A model generated the notes under the pieces. The model worked only from the letters and a program-made list of their open reading frames with translations. It was not told where the DNA came from and made no database searches. The position numbers were made by a program, and so were the translations under genes. 64,000 nucleotides of DNA from Acanthornis magna. Lineage: Eukaryota > Chordata > Aves > Passeriformes > Acanthizidae. This document shows positions 39,915 through 52,000 of this stretch, piece after piece. The stretch's first letter is position 1, and the number at the start of each line of letters is the position of its first letter. The stretch covers positions 11,341,501 through 11,405,500 of the forward strand of contig JAWUZG010000036.1 of assembly GCA_036785705.1 (NCBI GenBank), read 5' to 3'.

Positions 39915-40553
39915 CTAAAACTTTCCGCTTTCTGCCGTCTCTGCTTTAATGAAAGCAAATATGCACACCTGATGCAAAATGAAGTTTACATTAAATCTGT
40001 ACAAATAAATGGCAACTTTAAGCGCTATTTAATCATCACAACGAATACAAATATACACATACAGTTGCACACATGAAAGATACAAGTGCACTTTGTAAAC
40101 ATTGTGGGTGCAAAATTCCACGATGGGGCAGGTGCATCGTGTCTAACCACCTGGGATGATCAGCCTGCTTTCATACCAGCCAACCCCAGCCACTGTTGTG
40201 TCAGCCACGCTGGTCTGCTCAGCTGACTAAAACCTCTGGATAAAACCGGGCAGATCGTCGTTTAATTTCTAGTTTCATTACATTCGTTAGCAAGCTCCTG
40301 AGGGCGAGCTGCCGGCTCAGGAGCCTCGGCGGGTCGGCGTGCGAAGGCTGCGGCGGCCGTGCCCGCGGCGCAGGACCCTCGCCTCTGCCGCGCTCGTCCC
40401 GCCGCTCCTCCAGCAGCGCGGGGGAAAGCGCCAACACCCTTATCCAGGAGAGAATGGGGGGCGTGCCGTCGGGTGGGGTGCGCTGCCAGCCTCACGGTGC
40501 AGAGGCCCCGCTCCGCCCCGGCCGGGATCCGGGCGCCCGGGGCCGCGGGGCTC

Positions 40554-43304
40554 TCAGCGCGGCACCCATCTGAAGCGGTGCCCGCCAGCGGCGGTGCGGA
40601 GGGTGAAGGCGTTTCCCTGAGGGAAGGACAGGGTGCGGATGGCGCCCGCCTCCCCCAGCGCCGCCCGCAGGCTGCCGCCCCCCTCCAGCTCCCCGCCGAG
40701 GGGGCGCGGGGCGGCGCGGCCGGTGCGCAGCCCGCGGAAGGCGCCGTGGAGTCGCGGGCCCGGCCGAGAGCGCTTGGCCGTGGGGCTGCCTCTCGGGCTG
40801 CCTCCCGGGCTGCCTCCCGGGCTGCCCCCGGGGCTGTCCCCCGAGCTGTCCCCCGCGCTGCCCCCCAGGCTTCGCAGGGCGGCGCGGCACTTCTCCGACA
40901 CGGCCCGCAGCATGGCGTCCACGCCCTCCGCATCCTCCCGGCCGGCACCAGCCGGGGCAACGGCGGCGGCGGGAGGAGGTACAGGATGAAGAGGAGAAGG
41001 AGGAGGAAGAGCTGTCCCGTCGGCGCTTTGCGGGAGCATCAGCGTCTGCCGGGGAGAGGGAGGGCGAGTTCCGCGATTTGCCCAGCACCACCCCGTCCTG
41101 TTCCTGTTCCCCGTCCTGTGCCCCGCTGCTCCACCCCACACCTCGCTGCCCTGCCCCGACCTGCACCGCGCCGAGCCCCCTCTGCCCTGCTCCGCCCCGC
41201 AGTGCTTCACCCCACACAGCAACAATCCACATTGCTCTACCCCACCCCGTCCAGCCCCACGTCACCCTGTCCTGCACCACACAACCCCACACTGCACCAA
41301 CCCAAACCATTCCCTCCCCCCCGGCTCTGTCCCACCCCGCACTGCCTCACCCTGCAGCCTGTCCCCCCCTGCACCCGACATCACACTGTCCCCCAGGGGC
41401 CAGCTGCGCCCGTGGGGCAGCCAGGCCAGATTGTGTGGCAGAACTCACGTCAAGGACAGCGGCCAGCTGCCGGGCCTGACTTGCCAGCTCCTTCAGCTGC
41501 ACGTTGCTCTCACGCAGTGTCACCAGTTCTTCCTGCCTCTGTGTGAGGGTCTCCTGCAGCTGCAAAGGACAGATGGGGACAGGATGGTTGAGACAGCCCC
41601 ACCATCCAGTGGCCAAGGGATGCTACCAGGGCCATGGAGCTGCCTCAGTGGGATGCAACAGAACAAATCCAGGGCAGGCTCTGGAGGGCTTCAGGGTCCC
41701 TACCTGGCTATTAGCCTCCAGGGCATCTCCCAGTGCTTTCTGGTGCTGGTCTGCCAGGTCTCTCCAGCACGGTTCAGGGGAAGGCAGGTGTTGTGGGGGC
41801 ACCTGCACCAGCACACTATTCTGCAGTTGCGGGGTGCAGGGGCCAAAGGTCACTTCCTCACCAAGTGAGAAATCAAAGTCAGTGCAGTCCAGTGGTGGCG
41901 GCATTAAGGTGGATACATCTGGAGGGAATAACCACAAGTGTTAAGACACAGGAGGTATTCATGTCCTCTGTTCCCCCCAATCCCAGCGTACCATTCTGGT
42001 TATAAACATCCCTCTGGTATGTTCTGAAATGCTTTTACTCTACTGGGACAGGTATGCACCCCAAATCTGTTTGGATTTAATTGCTCTCTCATGGGAGAAA
42101 GCTCAGTGACAGCTCAGGTCCCTCTACGGGGGTGAGCAGGAATGCAGTGCCATACAGACTGTCCCATGGTGGGACAAGTATGCAGTGAGTGGGCATCCAA
42201 AACTCCAAAAGCAAAGAAAAAAAGAGGAGATAAAATGCAACATGACTGCAGATATGCACATACAGGTACATTTGCCTCAGGTAAGGAAAAATATCTACTT
42301 GCCAGATATAAAATCACCGACAGGATCTCTGAACTCCTGAAAATCAAACTCTGGCCCATCCTGGAAGCAGGGACCCTGGCAGGGGGGAAGGGAACAATCC
42401 AGTGAGCAGGGCCCAGGGCTCAGACCTGCCCATACTATTTCAACAGTGCCTGTGTTCAGCACCTTTCCACAGTTCCGGCACCCCCAGGCACTGTCCCCTG
42501 CCCTGCCCTTGCCATTAACCCATCTGACACATGGGACAAGATGTTGTCCTTCACTGTACCCATTTCACAGGTGGGAGTCCTGGGGCTAGGGGAGCTGCCA
42601 GCACCCATCTGCTTGAGGGAGCTATTCCTCAAGGTGCCAAGTGCTGCCTAGCCTGTTCCAAACAGTGAGTTTACCTGCTGCAGGGTCACGGGGCCAGCTG
42701 TGGTGGTGGGAAGGATGGGGGCAGAGGCTGCCAAATCCTGCCAGTTGATGGTGCTGAGCACTAGGGACAGTCAGAGACAGATGTCAGTAGTCCAGGCAGG
42801 TATGGGCATAACCAGGGGCACATGGCAAAATGAGAAGCACGGCTGGGGATCATCCATGATGTGCACGGCCAGGGGATTCAGGGCTGGGGAACATCGTGGG
42901 GAACATCCACTAGGGTGGATACAGTGGGGGTCGTGTAGAGGGGTCATGGCCGGGGGAACACGATGGGGGGCAAGGTGGGGGTGTCACGGCCGGGGGATGC
43001 AGGGCTGGAGAGCACGGTGGGGAACACCAGAGGGGAGAAGAAGGAGGCACAGGGAGGGGTTCACGCCTGGGGGTCAAGGCTGTTCGCCGCAGACTGACTC
43101 ACCGAGGGCGGGAGCGGCAGGGGCCGGCGAGGCGCCGCTGCGGCGCGGGAAGGGCGCGGGTGCTCGGGGGCTCAGGGGGGTCGGAGGGGTCCACGCCGTC
43201 CCCACGCCGGGCCGGGCCGGCTTCTTGGCGAGGCGGGCGGGCAGGCCCTGGACCGTGTTGGGGCAGATGCTGCCGAAGGCTCGGCGGCGGCCGCCCTGCT
43301 CCAT
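40554..43304 (-). CDS. MCIDAS: MCIDAS, multicilin (complete, 6 exons)
   Basis: Exons, in transcription order: 43304-43103, 42760-42675, 42360-42303, 41918-41704, 41559-41449, 41045-40554; total 1164 nt, 387 aa (human about 385). Multicilin is a geminin-family nuclear coactivator that binds E2F4/5-DP1 and starts the multiciliated-cell programme. Residues 1-20 keep the conserved [11 protein letters not shown] box. Exon 3 gives [15 protein letters not shown]. The coiled coil spans about 168-224 ([16 protein letters not shown] through [19 protein letters not shown]), the geminin-interacting part. The C-terminal TIRT-type domain holds [10 protein letters not shown] (323-332) and [16 protein letters not shown] ending RFRWVPR. 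A GGSP-rich insert lies at about 285-312. Intron 3 uses a GC donor, supported by phase. CCNO lies directly upstream on the same strand. Confidence 0.97.
40782..40866 (-). repeat. 12-nt tandem repeat coding for GGSP in MCIDAS exon 6
   Basis: On the plus strand the unit cctcccgggctg and variants repeat about six to seven times. On the coding strand this gives [20 protein letters not shown], a flexible linker between the helix after the coiled coil and the C-terminal TIRT-type domain. It is in frame. Confidence 0.85.
42297..42303 (-). other. GC-AG splice donor of MCIDAS intron 3
   Basis: The exon ends ATATCTG and is followed by GCAAGT, the consensus of the rare GC donor class. Joining here in phase 1 to the next exon (starting ATGTATCC) restores an aspartate and the expected ISD-type family sequence. 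The nearby GT alternative (CAA then GTAGAT) would put the next exon out of frame. Confidence 0.85.
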
Positions 43305-44545
43305 GCTGTTGCCGCGGCCCCGGCCCCGGCCGCGGCTCCAGCTCCGGTGCCGGCGGGCGCCCTCCGCCCCGCGCCCCGCTCGGCGCCGCCCCGCGGGCAG
43401 GAGCGCGGGGGGCCGCGGCCATGCCGGGGGCTGCCCGTCCGCCTTCACTCCTCCGGGGCGCCGAAACCTCCCGCCGCCGCCCCGGGCCGCGCCGGCGGCT
43501 CCCGCGCCCGCGGAACCCTTCCCCGCGCCCGCGGAGCCGGGGCGGGCCGAGGGGGCTGCCCCGGAGGGAAACTCGAGGAGAGGCGCTGCCGACCCCGCCA
43601 TCACCGCCGCCCGTCCCCCCAGCACTTCGGTGCTGCACCCACCCCCCGGGTCCCTGCCGGCCACTGTGGGCGTCAGCTTGCGGGTTGGGTTGGTTTTTAT
43701 AATGAGATTTGTTAAATGTCTTTACAGCGGTAGGAGCCGTCAGCGTTGAAAGCCGGGGGAAGCGAGGGCAGGGAAAAAACCCTCCCCAAAGCATCTTGAA
43801 TGTACCGATCCGCTCATCGGGAGGGGGTACCCTCGCCCCGGCAAAGGACCCCACCCGCTGCTATGGATGAAATCACCGACCAGTCCAGCTGAAATCACCG
43901 ACGAGGCTGGCGGAGGCTGAGCTGCCCCTTATTCCCCTGTAGTGGTCTTGTAGGCATTTTCTGTAACAGCAGCATGGACCAGGTTTGCTCGTTTTCCTCA
44001 CCACCTGACGGCAGGCAAGGCTTGGAACGCCGCCCGGGGTCCGGGTCCCCCTGCCCCGAAAGGTGGGCACTCCCGAGGGCAGCTCTAGGTGTGTATACGG
44101 TCTTTTAACACCACTTTTGTGCACAGGTAAAAATGAAGATAATTAAATATTTTAACAACACTACGACTGTTTTCTGCCCTTGCATGTTTCCCGTGCTACA
44201 GTGCCAGCTTGCTTAGGACCGTGCATCTGAATTATAGACCTGCTAGAAAACTAAACAAACCAACAAACACACACACACACACACACAGTGGTTTTATTAT
44301 TCCACACTTCGTTTTCCTACACTTATGTCAGTGCATCTAAATTTTTTTTCCCCGAGCCATGACCAAACCAGCGGGTGCCAGCTTGAAAGGGGGAATGACA
44401 CTATTGGGCATCTTCATTTTGTGGGGGATAGAGTTAATTTTGTGGGGGACAGGGTGAATTCGTTACGCGCCAATGTGTTTCCGCTCCCATCTGTGTCTGC
44501 ATGCCACCAGTAAATAAACGAATAGAAGTAACAAGTAGAAAAGAG
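43305..44545. promoter_or_regulatory. MCIDAS promoter region, CpG island
   Basis: The CpG island of MCIDAS exon 1 continues upstream to about 43600, then composition falls. A 13-bp direct repeat, tgaaatcaccgac, occurs at 43868-43880 and 43890-43902. A CA microsatellite occupies about 44269-44287, and a 21-bp tandem duplication (attttgtgggggatagagtt and variant) lies at 44416-44457. No start site can be fixed from sequence alone. Confidence 0.5.
44416..44457. repeat. Tandem duplication of 21 bp
   Basis: Two adjacent 21-bp copies, 44416-44436 and 44437-44457, differing at three positions. They lie between the CCNO 3' end and MCIDAS. Confidence 0.8.
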
Positions 44546-44551
44546 TTTATT
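44546..44551 (-). terminator. CCNO poly(A) signal
   Basis: AATAAA on the minus strand (forward tttatt in gagtttattcaac), 270 bases past the CCNO stop, giving a short 3' UTR. A second minus-strand AATAAA is not seen nearer the stop. Confidence 0.65.
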
Positions 44552-44820
44552 CAACATTCAGGTGGTCCTTATACCGTTATCTTTATGGACCACCCTCCAA
44601 ATAAATAATACAGTACGTGAGATTCAGTATATTATTTACATGCCGGAATAAAAAAAAAAAAATAGCAAAGGGACAGTTCAGTTGACATGACACATAAAAC
44701 CGTTTGCAAAACGCCATCTAATTTTTAAACTCCAATAACACTAAGGCTTAGTAGATCAGATTGCACCGACTCTGTGGAGTACAAACACCTAGCCAAAGCC
44801 GTAGCCACCACCACCCGCTG

Positions 44821-45968
44821 TCAGTGGTCACCCCCAAGCCAGGGGCACTTCTGGGCCACCTCCGGGGGTAGGAGGAGCGAAAGGGACCTCCTGTTCAGAG
44901 ACACCAGGAGCTGCAGCTGGTCCATGCAGTCCCGCAGGAGTTCCTCCGGGTATCCACTGACTCGCAGGTCCAGGGGGCTGCGGTGGCGCAGGAGCCGGTC
45001 CGCCAGCCCCAGGCTACTGGCGGCCAGCAGGGAGGGCGCATACTTGGTGAAGGCATAGTCGGCCAGGCTGAGCTCCGCGATCCCCGCCGCCAGGCTCCGG
45101 GCATCCGCTGCCTCGGCCGCGTCGGCCCCCCGGGTCTCCAGCCGCACCTGGCTGAAGTGCTCCAGGAAGAAGCTGACGGTGGGCGCCGCCAGCTCAAAGT
45201 CCAGGCGATACAGGACGATGCACTCCAGGTTGCGGAGCTGCTGGCGAGTGAAGGCGTCGCAGCAGAGGGCGAGGAGCTCCTTCACGCTAGGGGGGTGCAC
45301 CTCCACCTGCGAGGGGGGACAAGAGTGAGGACGCTGCCGCCGGGAAGCAGCGCAGGGGAGAGGGCGTGGAGTCCGGCCTGTCTGGGAACCGCTCGGGCTG
45401 GCCTCGGCGGGCTGCAGAGACCGTGGCGGCGGGGCAGCCGGGCCCTGGGGCCGCCCTACCTGCTTGCAGGCGATGAGCAGCGCAGTTACCCCCAGGAGCT
45501 GGAAGCAGTCGGCGGCCACAGGGGTAGTGGCGAGAAAGCGGTCGAGGATGTTGACGGCCAGGCAGAGCGCCTCGAAAGAGAGCCCGAAGTGCCGGTGCAC
45601 GGGGATGAGCCAGCTGACCAGCTTGCAGCGCGCCTCCGCCGTCACCTAAAGGCACCGGCAGCGGGGGTCAGGCGGGCCGGCCCCGGGCTCCCCCGCCCTC
45701 TCCCCGCCGCCGGCCCCGCTACCCTTACCTGCGGCTGGCGGGCCAGCGGCTCCCGCGGCTGGAAGCGGCTCTCCAGCCCCTTGCGGGAGCGGTACCAGCT
45801 CTCCCCGTAGTCGCGGAAAGCCTGCAGCTCCTGCGCGCTTTCCCCGGCCGCCGCCGCGCTTCCCAGGCGCCGCCGCCGTGCCGGGCGCGGCGGGCAGCCC
45901 GCGGGGGAGCCGCCGGGCCCCCGACACGCCGGAGTGCCGCCGTGCCGCCCGCTCGCCGCCGTCACCAT
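44821..45968 (-). CDS. CCNO: CCNO, cyclin O (complete, 3 exons)
   Basis: Exons 45968-45729, 45645-45460 and 45306-44821 join in phase 0 to 912 nt, 303 aa. Cyclin O is an atypical cyclin needed for mass centriole/basal-body production in multiciliated cells. An arginine-rich NLS-like patch RPARRRR lies at 28-34. The segment [19 protein letters not shown] (51-69) opens the first cyclin box, which covers exon 2 ([45 protein letters not shown]) and the start of exon 3 ([19 protein letters not shown]). A cyclin C-terminal fold follows. The start is chosen because MVT matches the human N-terminus; an in-frame ATG at 46100 exists upstream. It is about 45 residues shorter than human, all in the disordered N-terminus. 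All donors are GT. A CpG island covers the gene. Confidence 0.97.
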
Positions 45969-46914
45969 GGGGTGGGCAGCCGTGCCAGCTCCGCGCCGGC
46001 CGCGGTGGCCGCTATTTGAGCAGCGTGGCGGCCGCCGAGCTCTCACCGCCCGCCTCCCGGGCACCCCGCCCCGCCCGTCCTGCGGAGGCTGGCTGGGCAC
46101 TTAAGGGACCACAGTCTCCAAAACAAAATCCGAGCCATGGAAAATCTGCCTCTTCTCGGCCTTCTTACCCGAGGGCAAGCGGCAGTGGTGGAATCGCAGT
46201 GCAACTGCGACCTCCCGACGACGGCCTCCGCCTCGCAGGGCAGGGAGAGCAAACCCGGAGCACTGCCGTGAAACCAGAGCATGAACCCAGACAGCTGAAG
46301 CTACCGCATTTATTTTGCCATTACCCACGCACGTGCCTCTCCAGCTCCTAGCAGTTCAACTCGGAACCCGTAAGCTTTAACAGCTACAAATTACTCCACA
46401 TAAGTAACACTTCCAGTGGAGATCACCAGAAACAGGAAAAATAGACTAGGGGCAACACCTGGCATTGCTGGAGCTCACAGGGCAATCTGGGTCTCAGTTA
46501 CACTTCCATCCCTAGACTATTTATGTCATAGAGTACTATTTTAAACAGCTGAAGACAGAGAAATCAATATATTTTGCACTCCACCTGTTTAGAGTCTGCT
46601 ACAGACTATAGTAGAAAGACCTGGAGAAAGACAAAGAAAACTTCTTCTGGGTTAAGCACTGGGAAAGATGTCAATGGGAAACAAGAGCTTCAAGCAGCTC
46701 ACGATCCAGACACAAAAGAGGGGAGGAGGTGGCAATTCTACAGCGTGAGTGGCAGAAGCAGGAACTCCTCTCCAACGTGAGAACAGAGACCAGGAGAACA
46801 TGCTGTCTTTAAAAAGAAGAGCACATTGCAGACCACAGTTGAGACTACACTGACAAAGATTAATAGATAGTGGCAGGTCTTGTGTCTGACAAATGCTTTG
46901 AGAAAAGTAACACA
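45969..46914. promoter_or_regulatory. CCNO promoter region
   Basis: The CpG-rich area continues to about 46260 on the upstream side of CCNO, with gctatttgagcag near 46010 as a possible core-promoter element. Beyond it is plain sequence up to the DHX29 poly(A) site, so the CCNO promoter and the DHX29 3' end are less than 1 kb apart. Confidence 0.5.
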
Positions 46915-46932
46915 AAGGTGTTAACAGAAGTC

Positions 46933-46938
46933 TTTATT
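46933..46938 (-). terminator. DHX29 poly(A) signal
   Basis: AATAAA on the minus strand (forward tttatt within agtctttattaaataa), about 2.1 kb past the DHX29 stop codon and the last strong signal before the CCNO promoter region. Confidence 0.55.
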
Positions 46939-49013
46939 AAATAAATAGAGCAAAAGATAAAATTCATCCACCCAAAAGAGTACAGGCACAAAAGTTGCTC
47001 ATGTATACTGCAGAAGCAGAAAGCCACCGTAGTATTTGTTTTTGTTAAAGATAACTGTGCTTATCTGTACACCACAGTGTGACCTCCTTAATTAGTTTTG
47101 CAGAAAATTGTTGCTCACACAGATCGTGCAATTTCCCAGTTACTACAATATATCCCCCTTATTTCAGTTATTTATTTAAAAGATTACAAAGCATAGCATG
47201 CTAGAGAAACACAAAGAATAACTTCAAATTTCAACATTACCACCCATAAATGGAAAAAATCCTCTTTATTCATCACAGTTGAATAAGGGAGAACTCAAAC
47301 ACAATTCACACTTTCGCTAGGATTTAACCACTTAAGACCAACAACTCATTTGCAAAATTCAAGCCCAAAAGAAAGAGGAGCTTGCTACTTACTAAATTAC
47401 TGAAATGTTTTTCCAATTCATGTTTCCACAGGATACTAATAAAATATCTCAACCAGAATAAAACCTAGGAAATCTGTTTAGGGTGCAGATTTAGTTTATA
47501 TCTTCAGTGCATGTAATTTTCAGGATTTTATTTCAGTATCTGGGAATACAGAAGGCAAAGTTGAGGTCTTAAGGTCTGAGATAAAAACTTCCTATTCAAA
47601 TACTTCCTTTCCTAAATGGCATGACAAAAAAGTCCAAAACTCACTTCCTGTCTCTTCTATGAAGCCAGGACTACCACTAGATTATCATAATGCATGAAAA
47701 AATAAGAGATGTGATCCCTGTTCCTTCAGAGTTCTGAGCAAACTTGCCTCTTCCAGAACTGAGAGTAAGGTAATGTGCACAAGCTGGATAGCAATACAAA
47801 TTCTGCTGTGATAATCTAATTGGATAGGCTCCACATATTTTGCATTTTTAGGCATTTTCCTCAGAGCATGATTAATCATGCACTTCCTGTGCATGATTAA
47901 CTTCTGCTACATAAAATCCTTTTTCAGATTAGAAAGTGTCATCTACACTGTGCCTCTGTCAGTAAAGACAGTTCCTTGATTGCAACCACTTAATGGCAAA
48001 CCCTCCCCACCAATATATTCCTTATTCCTGAAAGGTGAGTTAGTGATCTAAAATTGCACTTCATAATTGGAAAGAGTATGGATAGGCGGAATGTAAGAAC
48101 ATCTGACTCCATGAGCTACCCAGTTAGGGATTATTCAGTATTAAAGAAACAAGAAACAAGGATCACACAGACACAGTCATTGTGAGCAAGTGGTAGGAGA
48201 GAACTCCCATTGGAAGTTTCCACTAGGAACTTCTCTGGTATTTCCTTGAAGAGGGTCAACCTGAACTTTGATCAATAAAAGGGAAAAAAGCCATGATCAT
48301 CATATGAAGGCTGCTTGCAGGACTGTGCAAAACTAAGCATACAAAAAAGGGACAGCAAAACATATTACAGTTGCAGGAGTTGCAAGGATCAGGGTGAACA
48401 GGGAGGAACAATGCTGAGAAGAGACACATCCTCTGTTTGGGAGGGGCTGCTGGTCAGTACACATCCTGCTGAGCACTTGTTCACAGCAGTCCATACTATG
48501 ATCCTATAGAGCATCTTCCTATGTAAATCATCAGAAAAATTAAGACTTCTCTAAGATATATTGTTGAATACTGTAAAATCATAGCTCAAAAAAAATCATT
48601 ACTTAGGAAACCCATATGAGAAACATTTCTGTTTCCACACATGGAATTCTATCCAATTGAGATTCAGGACTGGATTTTTAATTATCCGTACACGCTGTAC
48701 TGATGTTACGATTAGCACATTAAGCTAAAAAAGAGGAATTACTCATAGCCATTTCTGTTCTGAAAAGAAACTGCTTGCAGTTATCATTCATATAGTTAGA
48801 CAAATGGCACCAAATGTATTGTAAAGGCTAAATATATTCAATGTTCATCTTAAAAGTGATATAGAGAAAGGCTGATTCTATGCAAAATCATGCAGTCTAT
48901 CCCCATCATGGCTGGTATCAACCACACTAAGCATTTAAATACTTTCAATTAATGTTGGAGTGCATATTTCCCCTGGAATTACTGAAGCTCCGGTTTGTTA
49001 CTGATTTCTGGTT
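46939..49013 (-). other. DHX29 3' UTR
   Basis: AT-rich minus-strand sequence following the DHX29 stop codon at 49014. No open frame, repeat or RNA gene is seen. The assignment as one long 3' UTR rests on the position of the stop codon and the poly(A) signal; a shorter UTR ending at an internal signal is possible. Confidence 0.5.
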
Positions 49014-52000
49014 TCAGTTACCATTTTCTGTTTTTATCAGTTCTTTGATGATGTGTAAAACCTTGTCATCTAGAAAAGAAAACAAACAATGTGTGAAAAA
49101 GAGTGAGCTTAAAAACTGATTCCCAAAATCCCAAGAAAAGAGAAGTCTAGCTCTCAGAAACTTAAAATTTCAATGTTTTAGGCTAGGTCACAATCTAAAG
49201 CAAAACAAGTGATTACCATTTGACGATCGCAAAAGGACAAACACAATACATCATTGTAGAACTATTCAATGAACTGCTGATGACCATTTCAGTACTTCAC
49301 AAAAGAGACAAAGTGGTGGGCTAACTATCACACATCAGCATACAGGAAACTCCCTTTCTTACCCACCTACAATATGCTCCTGAACATCCAGTGTCCAAAG
49401 TTTAAATTGTGCTCTGCTATCCCTTACCTCTGGGTATCAACGAGCAGTTGCCCACCACTAACTTAAATTTTGAGACAACTTGCGTAACACTTGTAAGTCA
49501 TCCATGCCTAGGATTCTCCACGCACAATCTTAGATCTGTTTTGAGATGCATGCCTCACCATTACTACCACTACGTTGAACGTTGTTATCAGGGATATCTT
49601 TAAAACAGAAGCTGGGCAGATCTTCGTACATCTGGGGTGAGCCACACAATACAGGCAGGATTAGTAATGACTTTCTGGACATCTCTCAACAGAACATTCA
49701 TGTCATACCAACCCTACTGTGTGAGGATGCAGGGCACTAATGATTCCTAAAATCTGCCACAAGGTCCACTTAACAAACACTAATGCCAGCAATGCAGTAA
49801 TTAAGTTACCTTCAAGTGACATTTTGGGATTTTCAAGCTTCTGCTTCAAAACAGACTCAATGAGAACTCTCAGCTGTTTGAAAATTACTGCTATCTTAAC
49901 AGGAGCCTATAAAGAAAAGGCAAACATTTGCATTATCAGACATTTCATACCAAAATACAGATCAAAGTATTACCTGGCATATAAACAGAAGCTCATAACA
50001 AGATTCCTGCTAACATGATGCACATATATGATTTTTAATAGTAATGATAATCATCATGGATAACATACTCATGAAATGACTGGACTTACATTATGCCTTA
50101 GCTTTAAGCACCAGTTACTTGTTAATATTAAAGCCTAAAGAACAGCAGCTCAGAAGGGTAACATAGAATGTGTTCCCACACAACCAGCGTAACAGGAAAT
50201 TATTAATTTACCAATAAGATGTCCAATTAATTGCCTTTTTTTTCCCCAGGGTAACAAAGTTCAAATTACATTTACACCTGAAATAAAATAGCTACACATT
50301 TCCCTCTTGGGACGTCTGCCAGGCCTTCTGAGAAAGCAATCACATGCCTTTCCCAAATCTCACTAGGAATCTGGATACCTAAAATGGAACCCTCTCCCAG
50401 AAATACTTCATTTTATCTTCCCCTCCCGATTTCAACCTTTATTTCATTTATATGCTGCCCTTGATATAACAAGTAGCTGCTGCGGCAGAAGCACAAAATG
50501 CAACATATTCTGCTTAGCTTCTCAGTAGAAAAGTAGAAACTCTGAAACATTCTGTAAGATGTGACTGGCCTAGCAACTGCACAACTGTAGCCATCTAGGG
50601 ACCAGAAAAAAAAAATCTTCAACAAACACACAAGAGACCTGCTTTTTAGAATTCCCTATTCATGATAAGCAGCGAATTCAATCAGATGGTTGCTTACTTG
50701 GATCAGCAGACTGCAAAAAACTAAAGCGCTTTGCAGCTTATAGTTGTCTTTGAGAGTAGCACAAGGCCCACACGAGCACAGAAAACTGAAACCAAGTAGC
50801 TGTCAGGATAGCACATCCCAGTAGGTGCCATTTACCAGAATTTACAGACATCTTTTCATGACAACTGTTTTGTCTGCAAAAATACGCTAGGAAAATGTTT
50901 TCCCATTTTTAAATAAAACTTTCACACACAGAAAGGAAAAAACCTAATCAAGAAAGCCAATCACCCCAAAATCAAGTAAGCATGTATTTTACAATTTGGA
51001 TTTTTTTTCTTTTTCAAATAATTCTGCCTGTACTATAGAGCAGTACATACAGTAGTGTGCTAAAGATAAATAGACAATTACAAGATTGTAAGATTATAAA
51101 AAAGGGTAATATAAAAACAGAACATGCTCCTCTGCTTTCACAACCTCTACAAAAAAAAGGTTTAGTCTGCATCCATTTTCAATACCTGTTCTGAAACAAC
51201 ACTTTCTTCTTGAAGAGAGATGGAACTGATTTGTCGCAAACCACATATGACAAGTCTATTTTTTTGAGTGTGATGTATTAAGATTTCATTACATGTATAT
51301 AAAATCTCCCGTTGTTCTCTTTAATTCTCTCCCTTTCTTCCCTCGTCTTCATCACGTGTATACAGTGATCTGAATTAAGCTGATACATCAACTGTGTAAT
51401 ACAAAAGCCCATGGAACAACAAAAGGTTGTAACTCCAACGCACCTGAAAATGGATCCAGCCATCAACTGTCAGGAGACGTTCGCGATGCTGGACTTCTAT
51501 ATCCCCACCAAAAAGCAAAATGGGAAAGGGGGATATTAAAGTAGTCTCTCTTAAATACACCTTGGTATACCTCACCTGCATATAAACAAACACAAACAAT
51601 CAAAAACAGCAACAAAAAATCTCAAACCACATAACATTTGTAACAGTAAATTTGATTGTTACTTCTACAAGCAAAAAATCTGCTTTTTTCCCTTATCAAG
51701 ATGCAACCAACAGAAGTTACTGGACACAGTCAACAGCTATTTGTCTGCCTTACATCACATAACTCGCCTCTAAGTAAGTGATAGGGTTATATGCTGGGAG
51801 TCAGCTAAAGCCATAGCTATCTTGTTGAAGCTCAAATGGAAAGACAACGTTAGCCTAGTGGTGTTCAAGAACACAACATCAAAAGTAATAAAACTACTTA
51901 AGTGAAAGGCAGGTAGAGCTCTTTCACTATACATTCTTCTTGGGAGCACCTGTTTTTTCAATTTATCTACATCCACACATGCACATGCATAAATGTGATA

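Noticed and set aside
40359..41546. 395-codon plus-strand open frame
   Set aside because: It is antisense to MCIDAS exons 5-6 in very G+C-rich DNA; the minus strand gives the real spliced gene.
42700..43749. 349-codon plus-strand open frame
   Set aside because: It overlaps MCIDAS exons 1-2 and its CpG island on the opposite strand; low-complexity product with no family resemblance.
44983..45810. 275-codon plus-strand open frame
   Set aside because: Antisense shadow of CCNO exons 2-3.
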